From: JBBQYD01 sp942493075
Lineage (GTDB): Bacteria; Verrucomicrobiota; Verrucomicrobiia; Limisphaerales; UBA8199
Assembly (NCBI GenBank): GCA_942493075.1
Contig: OW818681.1
Span: forward strand, 2,666,001-2,730,000
DNA length: 64,000 bases
Direction: 5' to 3'
How positions within the stretch are numbered: the stretch's first letter is position 1; each line of letters opens with the position of its first letter. The position numbers and the translations under genes are program-made. The notes below the pieces were generated by a model. The model searched no databases. It was given only the letters and a program-made list of their open reading frames with translations, and was not told the origin of the DNA. Positions 1-9,094 of this stretch are shown in pieces.

Positions 1-820
1 TGCCTTTACCCTCAGATCGATCGCTCGGCATGGAGTGCCGACTTGTTTGCATCTGAATCTCCGCTCTTTGTGCAGCGGTGCTCTTTTTAACCTCAGGCTT
101 ACCGCTGATGTTGGAATCGGATGAAGGCCATCCACCAGGATAGGAAAGGTAGTCGTTAGCAGCGATCTGCTGAATTTCATTGTAAAAACCGCTGTGCGGT
201 AACAATGCCTGAACCTTTCGATTATAAAAGCCTCGTGCAAAGACCACTTCTTGGACCTTTGAACTGATTGTAGTGCTTAACCCATCATATTGATTCCACC
301 AATCTGGACTGGCCATGATCTTTACTACGTGAGGTCCCAACGCGTACTTTTCAACCTGTTGCCTACAGAGGCTGATCAGCGATTGAGCAACGCCCTTCAC
401 TTTCCCTACCCGGCTCCTTTCTTCGGCTTTGGCAGCAGCAAACAAAACAAGCGCGACCATGACCACCACGTCTGAAAAAGCGCCTAAGAATAGTCTCGCC
501 CTGCAAGGTTCGGGCGGGTGGGAAAGTGTGTCAAAATCCGATCGCGTATAGGTGTCATCACCATACCTGTCCAGCGCGTGTTTCCATTGGGCACTTAGCC
601 TTAGAGTTCCGGTTCCTTTTAGCAAATCCTCGGCGCTGGCACCTGTCATGGCTTCAATTCGCAGTGCCCACGACTCGGTCAACGGCTTCTTCCTTCGTGT
701 AATCCATCCTTGAACCACTGATGTGGAAGTACCCACCAAACGGGCGAACTCTGGACGTGTCATTTCAAGCACACACAACAGTCTGTGCAGTGAGAGATTC
801 TTGTAAGCTTTGGATTTCAT
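1..820 (-). CDS. Partial HTH DNA-binding protein, C-terminus beyond the left edge
   Basis: Reading the complement from the ATG at 820-818 gives 273 codons without a stop to the window edge, so this is a real gene cut by the boundary. Residues about 20-60 look like a helix-turn-helix: FARLVGTSTSVVQGW followed by a basic ITRRKKPLTES stretch and a helix ALRIEAMTGAS. The remainder (SAQWKHALDRYGDD, later PDWWNQYDG) is soluble and I do not recognise it. A transcriptional regulator role is inferred from the HTH only. It points away from the recombinase genes, which fits a regulator at the edge of a mobile element. The absence of stops and the coherent HTH make the frame reliable; the function is not known. 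Confidence 0.7.
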   Translation of the reverse strand, partial: MKSKAYKNLSLHRLLCVLEMTRPEFARLVGTSTSVVQGWITRRKKPLTESWALRIEAMTGASAEDLLKGTGTLRLSAQWKHALDRYGDDTYTRSDFDTLSHPPEPCRARLFLGAFSDVVVMVALVLFAAAKAEERSRVGKVKGVAQSLISLCRQQVEKYALGPHVVKIMASPDWWNQYDGLSTTISSKVQEVVFARGFYNRKVQALLPHSGFYNEIQQIAANDYLSYPGGWPSSDSNISGKPEVKKSTAAQRAEIQMQTSRHSMPSDRSEGKG

Positions 821-1251
821 CGACCCAAACTTCGTTCCACCCACAACGACAAGCAAGTGGGGGGGCGCTCTGGGGATTTTTGCAGATTCTGTCAGTCTGC
901 CGACACATCCTCGTGGCTAGACTGAGTTGTACTGGTACACGATCATCAACAGAACCTCAAACCATCGAGTCGCTTGTGGCTTCCCATCGAGTTACTAAGC
1001 CAACTCGACACGGAGTAGATCGTATCCATCGGCTTCAGAATCCATTGTGAAGGACAGTTGCTGCGGAACCCACGTATGCTCGCAAGCACCGCTACACCTG
1101 TACTCGTACACAAACATCTTGTTTGGAGGCATTGCCCCAAAAAGAAATGTGAGGGATAACGCAAATAAGACGTGTTCTCTAAAGTGGCAGCGCGTCGCTG
1201 GCTTCGACAGAAGCCGAAAAGTCGCGCCGCGCTCCAAGCGAAACGATCTTT
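821..1251. other. Intergenic stretch, no convincing gene
   Basis: These 431 bases lie between the divergent HTH gene and the Xis-like gene. Short open frames exist on both strands, but none has a good start or a recognisable protein. It probably carries the two divergent promoters; I could not fix their positions. Confidence 0.4.
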
Positions 1252-1752
1252 ATGAACGAGCAATACGAATTTCTAAACCTAAGGGTCAAACCGGCAATAG
1301 GGGGCTTCCGTGAAGCATCTTTTATCCTTGGAATCCATATTGATGGTTGCGTTTACCTCGAGAAACTCGGAGAACTCAAGGCGTTAGCCAATCCACCCCC
1401 CGGCGCGCAGCGCTATTTCTCCATCCGCTATTTGTTCAGATTGGCCGAAGACGAGAAGTGGCTCGCTCGAGCAATCAGGCTTATTCGGGAACATTCGCGC
1501 GACCTAAACAGCGCCAAAAGGACAAAAGGACCTGCTAATGCCTTGAATTCCAAGGGTTTTGTGCGCCCCCAGTCGAAACTTGCCTATCGTCAACTCCAGC
1601 GGGCTGGACTTAACAACAGTCACGATATTCCCCAACTCCGTCAAAACGACAACTCGGTCAGACACAAATCATATGAATACAAGCAATACTGCTGCGCCAG
1701 CAAATGCATACTGCCTGGTACGCTATTCGAACAATTCCAGGGCCAAAACTGA
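1252..1752 (+). CDS. Small Xis/MerR-like HTH protein
   Basis: The first ~90 residues look like a compact winged HTH: FREASFILGIH (helix-turn), a YLEKLGELKAL wing and a RYFSIRYLFRLAEDEKWLARA recognition/tail helix. This pattern resembles excisionase or MerR-family helpers that sit beside recombinases. The C-terminal ~70 residues are low-complexity and less convincing, and overlap the next gene by 80 bases in another frame, so the functional part may be only the first half. Its position directly before three serine-recombinase paralogues suggests a recombination directionality factor or regulator; that is inference. No strong ribosome site is seen before the ATG. Confidence 0.45.
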   Translation: MNEQYEFLNLRVKPAIGGFREASFILGIHIDGCVYLEKLGELKALANPPPGAQRYFSIRYLFRLAEDEKWLARAIRLIREHSRDLNSAKRTKGPANALNSKGFVRPQSKLAYRQLQRAGLNNSHDIPQLRQNDNSVRHKSYEYKQYCCASKCILPGTLFEQFQGQN

Positions 1753-2122
1753 TTTTCCCGAAATACAGCCTGACAAGAAAGGACTCCAGGACTGCGCCCG
1801 AGCACTTGCCGAAACCCATGTAAGACATCGCGGAATAGACGTTACCGGCTTTGGACACCTAGACGCCTTAGCGCTTCTACTTCGGGAAGCCGAAAGAGAG
1901 GCATTGCCAACCAGGCAGGTGGTAGTCCTCGAAGCGCTTGATCGGTTCACGCACGCTCCCGTTTTGGAGCAGAAGGTCTGCCGACCCATGAATGATCCGG
2001 TTCTTTTTGCTCGAGATCAATTTTTAACAGAATGCCGCGACAAGAATTTCGGCAAGCAACTCTGTCGCCCTTTAAGAACACAAACCCTTTCTCCAAGCAA
2101 GGGGGGGCCAAACCCAGCATGA
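1673..2122 (+). CDS. Serine-recombinase catalytic-domain fragment or degenerate paralogue (149 aa)
   Basis: From the ATG at 1673 the protein begins MNTSNTAAPANAYCLVRYS, matching the N-termini of the next two genes (NAYSLAKFS and NAYNLARFS). The Y-x-x-R-Y-S catalytic-serine box is present, and a later VVVLEALDRFTHA corresponds to the VLIVE..DRFSRA box of the intact recombinase. The protein ends after ~149 residues, so the recombinase (DNA-binding) domain, zinc ribbon and coiled coil are all missing. It also lacks the usual Q-x3-S-x3-Q segment. I read it as a truncated or diverged resolvase-domain paralogue, perhaps a regulatory partner, perhaps decaying. A longer upstream frame exists, but homology supports the 1673 start. 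Confidence 0.5.
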   Translation: MNTSNTAAPANAYCLVRYSNNSRAKTDFPEIQPDKKGLQDCARALAETHVRHRGIDVTGFGHLDALALLLREAEREALPTRQVVVLEALDRFTHAPVLEQKVCRPMNDPVLFARDQFLTECRDKNFGKQLCRPLRTQTLSPSKGGPNPA

Positions 2123-2183
2123 CTAAAGTCAAACTGAGTTAATCAATTGTCGGAATGCCCACAAAAACAGAATCAAAGACATT

Positions 2184-3713
2184 ATGAATACGAACATACC
2201 ACCGCAACAAATCAACGCATACAGCCTGGCAAAGTTCTCTCGAGGGGCCGAGCTCTATGGCCAAATTGAAAAATCCAGAGAGGAATGTAAACGGCGAGGC
2301 TGGACATTCAATGAAAGTCTTTCCGTGACAGATTTGGGCGTCAGCAAGTTTCATGGAAAGAGCTGCCGTGTGCCAGGCGCGTTGGGGCAGTTCGTTAAAG
2401 CAAGCGATTGCGGTCTTTTGTTGCCAAATCCGGTTCTCATCGTGGAGCAAATTGACCGCACTACCGCGGAACAGGTCAATTACGTTGACGAGGGGATTTG
2501 GTCGTTGGTCAAGCGTGGCGTCGATTTGCTGTTTCTATCTTTCATGATGCTTCTGACGAAAGGCGACGAGAACGACATAAATAAGAGGACGATGCTCATG
2601 TTGGAAGCATCGAGGGCCTATAAAAGCTCACAGCGGATTAGCGAAAAGATCAAAGCGGCGTACGACCGAAAGATCTCCCGGGCGCTGAAGGGTGAAGCTG
2701 TAAATTTTAGCAGAAATCTCCCCACCTGGATCAGCTACATCGGAGACGACCAAAATGGAGTGTTTGTGCTGAATGACCGGGCAAAGGAGATCAGGCACAT
2801 TGTTCACTTGTATTTGGGTGGTAAATCAATCAGCGACATCACCCAACTCCTTAACGCAAGTAAAAGTCGCAACTCGTCCGGGTGGTGGACCCGATCCACG
2901 GTGCTCTACTTTTTAAAGAATGAGGCGCTGATAGGGACAATGACAATTCAAAACAAAAGGCTTGAGCGATATTTGCCGGCGGTCCTAACGCAATCCGAGT
3001 GGGACGCGCTCCGATTGGCCCTTCAGAGCGCCTGGAAGAATCGCAACAGAGACCGCATACTCAATTTGTTCCGGCTTCGTTGCACGTGCGCTGCTTGTGG
3101 GGGTCCGGCGGCCTCAGTGAGATCGGAGGAGAAACTGCAGCGGATGCGCTGTAAATCCCCTAGTCAGAATTGCGACCCGAAGGCTTGGCTTTACAACGAG
3201 GCAATCGAGATGGATTTCTTTGCAAACTATTTACGGGAATTCCGCGAATCCGTTCTCGCAATTTCCGCGCAAGCACTTAAAAGACGGAATCAATTACAAG
3301 AGCAGTTGCACAGAGTGGAAGTCGATTTGCAGCAGAGCATGAGCCTCCTTGATGAGCTGCCCTCTTCTGCGATCAAAGAAAAGCTAAGCAGTTTGGCTCG
3401 TACAAAACACGACATCGAAAGAGAGCTAGAAATCGCTTCTGCGGAGGCCTTGTTACAGGAATTCTCATCTCAAGCGGTCGCAAAGCTGACCACAGCCTTT
3501 GATAGCCCAGCTTCGTCATTTCTTCAGCTCACGGCGAATCATTTACGGCGACTACAGGACAATAGCCTCCGCGCAAAACTACTCACCCTCATTCCGAATG
3601 TCATTTCCGGTATAGTAGTAGATTTTCCCCGAAAGTCTTACGCGGTACGGGACCTGAATGGCAACCGGGGTGAATGGCGGGATGTTTCGGGATACAAACC
3701 AGTGACGGAATAG
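2184..3713 (+). CDS. Large serine recombinase with degenerate active site
   Basis: A 509-aa protein laid out like a large serine recombinase: resolvase domain (~1-150), recombinase domain (~185-285, LPTWISYIGD through the NEALIGT turn), zinc ribbon (CTCAACGG at ~300 and later MRCKSPSQNC), coiled coil and C-terminal tail. It is collinear with the next gene and ~45-50% identical by eye. The catalytic domain is altered: the box is LAKFSRGAEL (Arg replaced by Lys), the T-P-Q-G-x-G-T-S segment after the serine is shortened, and DRFSRA is replaced by DRTTAEQ, losing the second conserved arginine. The fold and DNA-binding parts look intact, so it may bind DNA or partner its neighbour without cutting. 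ATG at 2184 follows an A-rich leader. Confidence 0.8.
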   Translation: MNTNIPPQQINAYSLAKFSRGAELYGQIEKSREECKRRGWTFNESLSVTDLGVSKFHGKSCRVPGALGQFVKASDCGLLLPNPVLIVEQIDRTTAEQVNYVDEGIWSLVKRGVDLLFLSFMMLLTKGDENDINKRTMLMLEASRAYKSSQRISEKIKAAYDRKISRALKGEAVNFSRNLPTWISYIGDDQNGVFVLNDRAKEIRHIVHLYLGGKSISDITQLLNASKSRNSSGWWTRSTVLYFLKNEALIGTMTIQNKRLERYLPAVLTQSEWDALRLALQSAWKNRNRDRILNLFRLRCTCAACGGPAASVRSEEKLQRMRCKSPSQNCDPKAWLYNEAIEMDFFANYLREFRESVLAISAQALKRRNQLQEQLHRVEVDLQQSMSLLDELPSSAIKEKLSSLARTKHDIERELEIASAEALLQEFSSQAVAKLTTAFDSPASSFLQLTANHLRRLQDNSLRAKLLTLIPNVISGIVVDFPRKSYAVRDLNGNRGEWRDVSGYKPVTE

Positions 3714-3748
3714 CAGCAAACAACACAAAACGAAAGGGAACAAAAGCC

Positions 3749-5515
3749 ATGGTAACAAACATACCACCGGCGTTAGTCAACGCGTACAACCTCGCCAGAT
3801 TCTCAAGCACGCCCCAGGGTGAAGGCACCAGTTTAGAACGACAGATCGAACGCTGCAAAGCAGAATGCCAACGGCGTGGATGGACGTTCAATGAAAAATT
3901 GTGTATTACCGACTTGGGAGTTAGCGCATTCCACAAAGACAACTTCAACGAAGACGCGGCACTAGGGCAATTCATCAAAGCAAGTAAACTTGGACTATTG
4001 CTACCGAATGCCGTGCTTATCGTGGAAAATCCCGATCGCTTTTCGCGCGCGAAACTGGATGATGCGGACAGCGAATTGTGGGGACTTGTAAAGCGAGGAG
4101 TTGATGTTTTATTCCTCTCCAACATGATGCTGTTGACCCAAGGCGATGAGAACGACATGTTCAAGCGCGCAATTCTCCTTTTCGAGTTTTCAAGGGCACA
4201 TGAAACCTCCAAGCGCATCAGCGACCTCGTCAGTGCAGCAATTGCGCGAAAGTTGGCCCACGCGCTAACAGGCAAGGCCGTTAACTTCGGGAGGAACATG
4301 CCTAAATGGGTCAGCTATATAGGTGACCGTCATAACGGCGTTTTCAAGCTAAACGATCGTGCAGTCGATATTCGTCGTATCGTGGAGCTGTATCTTTCCG
4401 GCTGTTCAGTGACGCGCATAGCAAAACTATTCAATAAAGAACAAATAAGGGGGCTTACTTCGCAAAAATGGACCAACGGACAGGTGTCTCATGTGCTGCG
4501 TAGCGAAGCTCTGATCGGGACCACAACGATCCTGAACCAACGCCTCGTTGCGTACTATCCAGCGGTCATCACACAGATCGAATGGGAAGCGCTTCAAGCT
4601 GCACTTTACGTCAACGCAAGTCGAAAGGGTGGACAGAAAGAGAATTACGGCGTAGTAAATTTGTTTCGGCACCGCTGCACTTGCGCGGCGTGCGGCGGGC
4701 CAGCGTCGTCTACGAATTATCCCCCTGTCATGCGCTGTAACTACTTTCGGACAGGACGAGGATGTGATGTCAAAGCATGGATTCACAATGAGGCTATCGA
4801 GATGGACTTTTTCGGAAACTATCTTCACGAGTACCCTGAAATCTTATTGACTCATAATAATAAAGACGCTCAACGGAAAATTAATCAATTCCGCGAACAG
4901 TTGAAAATTGTTGAAGGAGAACTCGAAGATTGCGTCGCAATGATTGGAAAACTACCTCGGAACAAGCTCGACGAGAAGCAGGCGGAGCTTAATAAGCGGA
5001 AGCTGCAGCTGCAACGCGAGATCGACGCACTCGACGTCCGAAGTCACGTGCACAAGGCGGCAAGTCGTGCGTTCGCGGAAGTGCTTAAATCTTTTGATGC
5101 GGGTGCTTCACCCAAGGAGTTAACGAGCGCTTCCGAAGAATTGTGGCGCCAGTTGCAAGACAATAGCCGACGCGAAAAGTTGCTCCGTTTGATTCCGGAT
5201 CTCATCAAGGAACTTGTTTTGGATCTTTCGAATAAACGTTATGCGATTGTCGATTTGGCGGGGAACAGGGGCGCGTGGCGAGATGTCTCCGGATACGTCA
5301 TATCGGCGAAGCGGCGAGCGCGAAAACCTGGCACATCTGCATGCTCCTATACGGAGGAATATCGCCAAAAATGTCGTGAATCAAGCCGACGACATCGCGC
5401 CGCCCTGGTGGCGAAAGGCCTGAGGAGTGACGGCAAGCCTCGTAAAAATGTCAACCGGCTAAGCCGTCAGATTGACGCCATCAATGCGGTGCTCTCGAAA
5501 TCGCCGCAAACATAA
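3749..5515 (+). CDS. Large serine recombinase (intact)
   Basis: A 588-aa site-specific recombinase of the large serine family. The catalytic box NAYNLARFSSTPQG (serine at ~19) is followed by the TSLERQIERC segment, a GALGQF-like turn and an intact DRFSRA box. A recombinase domain follows (MPKWVSYIGD to SEALIGT), then a zinc ribbon (CTCAACGG near 310, MRC...RGCD), a long coiled coil (~385-480) and a basic C-terminal extension (KRRARKPG...). The start at 3749 is chosen because MVTNIPPALVNAY aligns with the previous gene and is preceded by GAAAGGGAA; an upstream in-frame start overlaps that gene. Such enzymes integrate and excise phages and integrative elements. This is the only one of the three paralogues that appears catalytically complete. 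Confidence 0.88.
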   Translation: MVTNIPPALVNAYNLARFSSTPQGEGTSLERQIERCKAECQRRGWTFNEKLCITDLGVSAFHKDNFNEDAALGQFIKASKLGLLLPNAVLIVENPDRFSRAKLDDADSELWGLVKRGVDVLFLSNMMLLTQGDENDMFKRAILLFEFSRAHETSKRISDLVSAAIARKLAHALTGKAVNFGRNMPKWVSYIGDRHNGVFKLNDRAVDIRRIVELYLSGCSVTRIAKLFNKEQIRGLTSQKWTNGQVSHVLRSEALIGTTTILNQRLVAYYPAVITQIEWEALQAALYVNASRKGGQKENYGVVNLFRHRCTCAACGGPASSTNYPPVMRCNYFRTGRGCDVKAWIHNEAIEMDFFGNYLHEYPEILLTHNNKDAQRKINQFREQLKIVEGELEDCVAMIGKLPRNKLDEKQAELNKRKLQLQREIDALDVRSHVHKAASRAFAEVLKSFDAGASPKELTSASEELWRQLQDNSRREKLLRLIPDLIKELVLDLSNKRYAIVDLAGNRGAWRDVSGYVISAKRRARKPGTSACSYTEEYRQKCRESSRRHRAALVAKGLRSDGKPRKNVNRLSRQIDAINAVLSKSPQT

Positions 5516-5686
5516 TTCAAGCTCTCCTCTCGTGAAATACGCCTTTCCGTGATCAGGACGCATCATTTTTATCCTGCCCGTTTGGTGCAGTCGCATTAAA
5601 ACGAAGGGCGTCACTCCAAGGTACCCCGCTGGATCTGAAACTCGCTCGTAATCTTTGTTCGCGTCTGAGTTGGTAGTTTGTGTCAT
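5459..5686 (-). CDS. Excisionase-family HTH protein
   Basis: A 75-aa protein with one MerR/excisionase-type HTH: YERVSDPAGYLGVTPFVLMR, wing RIKMM..DHGKAYF, then a helix TRGELELCLRRFR. The ATG at 5686 is preferred over a GTG at 5707 because AAGAAAG lies just upstream. Its 3' end overlaps the convergent serine-recombinase gene by 57 bases. Small HTH proteins beside recombinases are often directionality factors or repressors; that role is inferred from position. It is divergent from 5808-6572 and may control that promoter. Confidence 0.65.
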   Translation of the reverse strand: MTQTTNSDANKDYERVSDPAGYLGVTPFVLMRLHQTGRIKMMRPDHGKAYFTRGELELCLRRFREHRIDGVNLTA

Positions 5687-5807
5687 ATTCTTTCTTGTTG
5701 CGGACACGCCTCAACAATGGTTTCCACACAGAATAGCTAAATCGGAGGGGGTTTTGTGCGGGCCTGCAAAAGCCGCCAAACATGAATTCGTTCCGGGAGG
5801 CTAATCA

Positions 5808-6572
5808 ATGAGCGACATCACAATCGGTCCCTTTTTCTGTAACTCGCCACAAATAGCGACCCCAAGCGCCTCGATGACGCACTTGGGTGTCCAGCTGGAG
5901 TGGGCGAGTTCCGCGAAGGCTGTGCAGATTCAGCTCTTCCACCAGCCGCACAGGGGAAAATTGCGGCTAGAGCACATTCTCTTTGCGCCGGATAAACTCG
6001 ATTTCGATGTGCCATATGCGGAGCACCAAGTCGTCAAAACCGCAGAGGGCTTGTTTCTACCGCTGGAAGGACTGCTGGTTGGCCTATACGACACACACCA
6101 AGTCAGTCGCAACATTGAGCAGGTTTTGGACGACCTAGCTGCGATCACACGGCTTGAGACCAAGGTGAGCAGGCTGATATCAAAACCAGGGTACCTCGTC
6201 GGCGAGGTTGAGGCGCAGGGCTTCGTCCTTAACACGGTAATCCCGGATGGTGACCAACTTTACGCAGAGATAGCGTGGCGGTCCAAAACCGGCGGTGCCC
6301 GATTCCATACCGCGATCTGCCGGTTCCAGCTCAACCCTGACGGTTTCATTGATGAAGGAACCTGGCTGCCGGCTGGCACGGTGACAGTTGGCACTTTGCT
6401 TGCCAGAAATCTCCACTACCTCGTGCCAGGCCCTCCGCGCGCGGCTTTCAGCCCAGAGGGCATCTCGCTTCTCCAGATTGGATTCAGATGGCCCATGGGG
6501 TACGGGGCGAAAACCGGCCAAACAGAAATGGCGAATGAAAAGCCCGAAATCGGAGTTAACGGCCCTTTGTGA
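5808..6572 (+). CDS. Unknown 254-aa protein
   Basis: I do not recognise a family. The start is well supported by GGGAGG eight bases upstream of the ATG. The protein is soluble, mixed alpha/beta, without a signal peptide, membrane segment or cysteine clusters. Two rough halves can be seen: a beta-rich first half (VQLEWASSAKAVQIQLFHQP) and a second half from ~105 with EVEAQGFVLNTVIPDGDQLY. Its last 38 bases overlap the next gene in another frame, so the two are probably translated together from one promoter in the gap after the divergent HTH gene. Confidence 0.55.
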   Translation: MSDITIGPFFCNSPQIATPSASMTHLGVQLEWASSAKAVQIQLFHQPHRGKLRLEHILFAPDKLDFDVPYAEHQVVKTAEGLFLPLEGLLVGLYDTHQVSRNIEQVLDDLAAITRLETKVSRLISKPGYLVGEVEAQGFVLNTVIPDGDQLYAEIAWRSKTGGARFHTAICRFQLNPDGFIDEGTWLPAGTVTVGTLLARNLHYLVPGPPRAAFSPEGISLLQIGFRWPMGYGAKTGQTEMANEKPEIGVNGPL

Positions 6573-7116
6573 AACTCGCCTTCGAGAATTCACCGCGGCC
6601 GACAGCGCCGACCTTTCGGAATTCGCTGAATGCCGGCTAATCGTTAACGGTATCTCCCCCACCAACGGGGAGGACGTTACCCAGCGGGCGCTTCAGCTGG
6701 TTCTGCAGGGTTTGGAAACGGACAAGGGCGGCCGACGGCCGCGCCTGGTGGACCTAACTGACAAATCTGCGTTCTTAAACTACTTGCGCGGCGTCATTTC
6801 ATCCGTGGTGTACGGCATGACACGCAAAAGTGGCTTCGGTGCAGATTGCACGTTCGATGAGGATGATGAAGAGTTGAACGAATTCGTTCATGATAGCGGT
6901 ACGGGAGCCAGGACGCTGGAGTTGAACGATCTTCGCGACCAACTCTTCCCTCGTCTGCGCGCGCGCGCCCCAAAACGTCTGCTGCCCACCCTCGAGGCGT
7001 GGGAGCCGGTGTTTACCCAAAGTGATCGCATCCCCGCACGTGGGCAACGCAGTTACGTGCGGGAAATCAGAGCACTCACTAAAGATGTGCTCTCGGAGAT
7101 AGGCGGACTCGATTAA
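6535..7116 (+). CDS. Sigma-factor-like protein, uncertain
   Basis: A 193-aa protein read from the ATG at 6535 inside the end of the previous gene. Residues ~15-100 have a sigma-70 region-2 flavour: an ETRLREFTAADSADL helix, EDVTQRALQLVLQGL, then AFLNYLRGVISSVVYGMTR, resembling the D-A-E-D..Q-E / AFLRG..R pattern of ECF-type factors. The C-terminal part has a short HTH-like segment near QRSYVREIRALTKDV. This is a weak visual match; it may be a sigma-like regulator of the element or an unrelated helical protein. An acidic DEDDEELNEF stretch lies between the halves. Confidence 0.45.
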   Translation: MKSPKSELTALCETRLREFTAADSADLSEFAECRLIVNGISPTNGEDVTQRALQLVLQGLETDKGGRRPRLVDLTDKSAFLNYLRGVISSVVYGMTRKSGFGADCTFDEDDEELNEFVHDSGTGARTLELNDLRDQLFPRLRARAPKRLLPTLEAWEPVFTQSDRIPARGQRSYVREIRALTKDVLSEIGGLD

Positions 7117-7141
7117 CGGGGCCTGCCCAGAATACTTACAA

Positions 7142-7159
7142 CGCCGACCAAGGACGGCG
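7142..7159. terminator. Hairpin between convergent genes
   Basis: CGCCG at 7142-7146 pairs with CGGCG at 7155-7159 across a short loop and is followed by a pyrimidine-rich run (CCTTCTTCTT). It lies between the end of the sigma-like gene and the end of the convergent coupling ATPase, where a terminator is expected. Confidence 0.45.
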
Positions 7160-7167
7160 CCTTCTTC

Positions 7168-9048
7168 TTAAAACGGTTCAGCTTGCTGGCCCACCTGCGG
7201 CAGCGATCGGAGTTCAGCGCGCAAGTCGGGTCGCTCGACGTTCAGTTGGGCGAGATGCCTCGGTAACAATGGTCGCCACAGGGACGGATACACAAACAGG
7301 TTGATGGCTTCCGGCACCGTCAACGGCCCGTCCCCCCACAATTTCCAAGGATTATCCAACTCCAGCCAGAGCACACCAGATCTCACGCCTACCCGAACGA
7401 GTCCCTGAGCCAAGGGGCGGTTCTTCCGCAACCAATGAGCCAGGCCTAACAGCCAGCACGGCGGCAATTCCTGCCGTCCCTGGATCCGTTCACCTACTCG
7501 GGCCAGCAGCCGATTTCTATGGATCCGTGGTTTGCATAGCTGCCAGGCAGCCGCCACCACGTTTGGCGTCAGACGCAAACGGTGGCGACGCCGATGCATG
7601 TGTACCAAGAACAGCGGCACGTCCGCGTGCAGTGTGGCCGCGGATTCATCCTGGGATTTCAGCGATGAAATGGCAGCGGCAAGGTCATCCACCTTGATGA
7701 TCTCCGGAGAGGGAACAAATTCATGAAAGCTGGGTTCCAGCCAGACAGGGGTTTTGGTGACGGTGCCATTCGCCAATTTTGCATAGGCGTGGTGTTGGGA
7801 CAGCCGGGCCAGAGATCCGGGAGGACAAACCCACCGGGGTGCCTGCATCTCCTCCGATACCTGGAGGGATCCGGAGTTCTTCCATGTGTCCCGGCGTTCC
7901 GGGTTTTCATAGACTCCAAGCGTAAGCATTGCGTGCTCATCGGTTTGATCCTCTCTTGCCGAAAAATAGAAGATTGAATTGAAGTTGGCCAGCAAGGCGG
8001 CCCGCTGCCGCCGACCCAATGCTTCTTCCAAACCATTTATTCCTTGAGCGCAAGCCACCACGAATCCACCCTTTGAGCGGAGCAGCGCCAACGCGGACAC
8101 GTCGTCTGGGATGACCGACAAAGGAAGTTCATCGAGAATAAGCCCACATAGGCGTTCGCGCTCCGGTTTTACCAAAGCCCTCGAAAGCACGGCCTCATTA
8201 TAATCCCGTTTCAAGGATCGAAAGAGCAGCGCGGCCAAATGCGGGTGCGAGACGGCATTAAGTGAGGCTACCAGGATCTTACCGGACAACACATCCGCAG
8301 GGTTGAAACGTCGGGCTTTGGAGTCGTCAAAAAGGTCGCGGGCCGCAGGCGATAGCAGGCTTCGCAATGCGTTGTTTAGCGTGCTCTTCAGCAGTTCCCG
8401 GGTACGCGTGTCTAGGGCCCTCCAGTTCACTGCTTCTGCCGCCGCCAACTGGAGTCGCCTGCGCGTCGCCGGTTTGAGCGCTCCAACGGCCAAAAGACGG
8501 TCCACGAATTGAAGACTTTCTTTGACTTCCTCTGAATCTTGCGTGTAGAACCAGGCCCTCAGAAACTCTGCTACGCGATCGAAAGTGAGTGGTTTTCCGG
8601 ACGCCAGCAGAACCGTCAAAGCCGAATTTACCAAACCAAACCTGCTTTCTGTCCAGTAGGCGTTCTGGTCGCCCATTTCTTGAGTTCCGTAGAGCACCCG
8701 GCGGGTGAACTCATCCACTTGGTCCAACCTGTGAAAGTCCGCAAAGTAGCCGTAGTGGGAATCACCTTTGTTTGAGAGTATGAGCACGTCCTCCGAACGA
8801 CCGGCCTTTCGAGCATAGACCCGGACCTTGTCCTGCGTGTCGTCGTCCTTCGGATCAAGGACTAAGAGTCCGACTTTCCGGTTCACGTCGTCCGCATGCC
8901 AAGCGATCACTTGTTGCAGCACAGGGTTGACCAACCCTGTCGTTTTTCCGCAACCCGTCGCGCCCAACCCCAGCACATGGCGGGTAAGATCGTCCGCGCT
9001 CAGGTGGAGAACCTGGCCCGCCGGCTCATAGCAGAGAAGCCGTATCAT
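7168..9048 (-). CDS. TraD/TraG-type coupling ATPase
   Basis: A 626-aa P-loop ATPase related to type IV coupling proteins. Walker A GATGCGKTT lies at ~29-37, a Walker B-like GLLVLDPKDDD at ~60-70, and a second acidic box LCGLILDELPLS follows the insert, as in TraD/TraG/VirD4 proteins. The Walker A is close to the N-terminus and no transmembrane helices are visible, unlike full-length VirD4, so it is a soluble version. The ATG at 9048 is used because the protein homology begins there and an earlier start would overlap the integrase. It follows tyrosine recombinase 1 by 46 bases on the same strand, suggesting one operon. No relaxase or other conjugation gene is visible. Confidence 0.7.
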   Translation of the reverse strand: MIRLLCYEPAGQVLHLSADDLTRHVLGLGATGCGKTTGLVNPVLQQVIAWHADDVNRKVGLLVLDPKDDDTQDKVRVYARKAGRSEDVLILSNKGDSHYGYFADFHRLDQVDEFTRRVLYGTQEMGDQNAYWTESRFGLVNSALTVLLASGKPLTFDRVAEFLRAWFYTQDSEEVKESLQFVDRLLAVGALKPATRRRLQLAAAEAVNWRALDTRTRELLKSTLNNALRSLLSPAARDLFDDSKARRFNPADVLSGKILVASLNAVSHPHLAALLFRSLKRDYNEAVLSRALVKPERERLCGLILDELPLSVIPDDVSALALLRSKGGFVVACAQGINGLEEALGRRQRAALLANFNSIFYFSAREDQTDEHAMLTLGVYENPERRDTWKNSGSLQVSEEMQAPRWVCPPGSLARLSQHHAYAKLANGTVTKTPVWLEPSFHEFVPSPEIIKVDDLAAAISSLKSQDESAATLHADVPLFLVHMHRRRHRLRLTPNVVAAAWQLCKPRIHRNRLLARVGERIQGRQELPPCWLLGLAHWLRKNRPLAQGLVRVGVRSGVLWLELDNPWKLWGDGPLTVPEAINLFVYPSLWRPLLPRHLAQLNVERPDLRAELRSLPQVGQQAEPF

Positions 9049-9094
9049 GATAGTGCAGTAATCATATCTGGTAGCTTTGTTTCTTAGAGCAGGA

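Noticed and set aside
995..1237. 80-codon minus-strand frame with a CxxxC-like stretch
   Set aside because: Weak start, low-quality N-terminus and no recognisable fold; left as intergenic.
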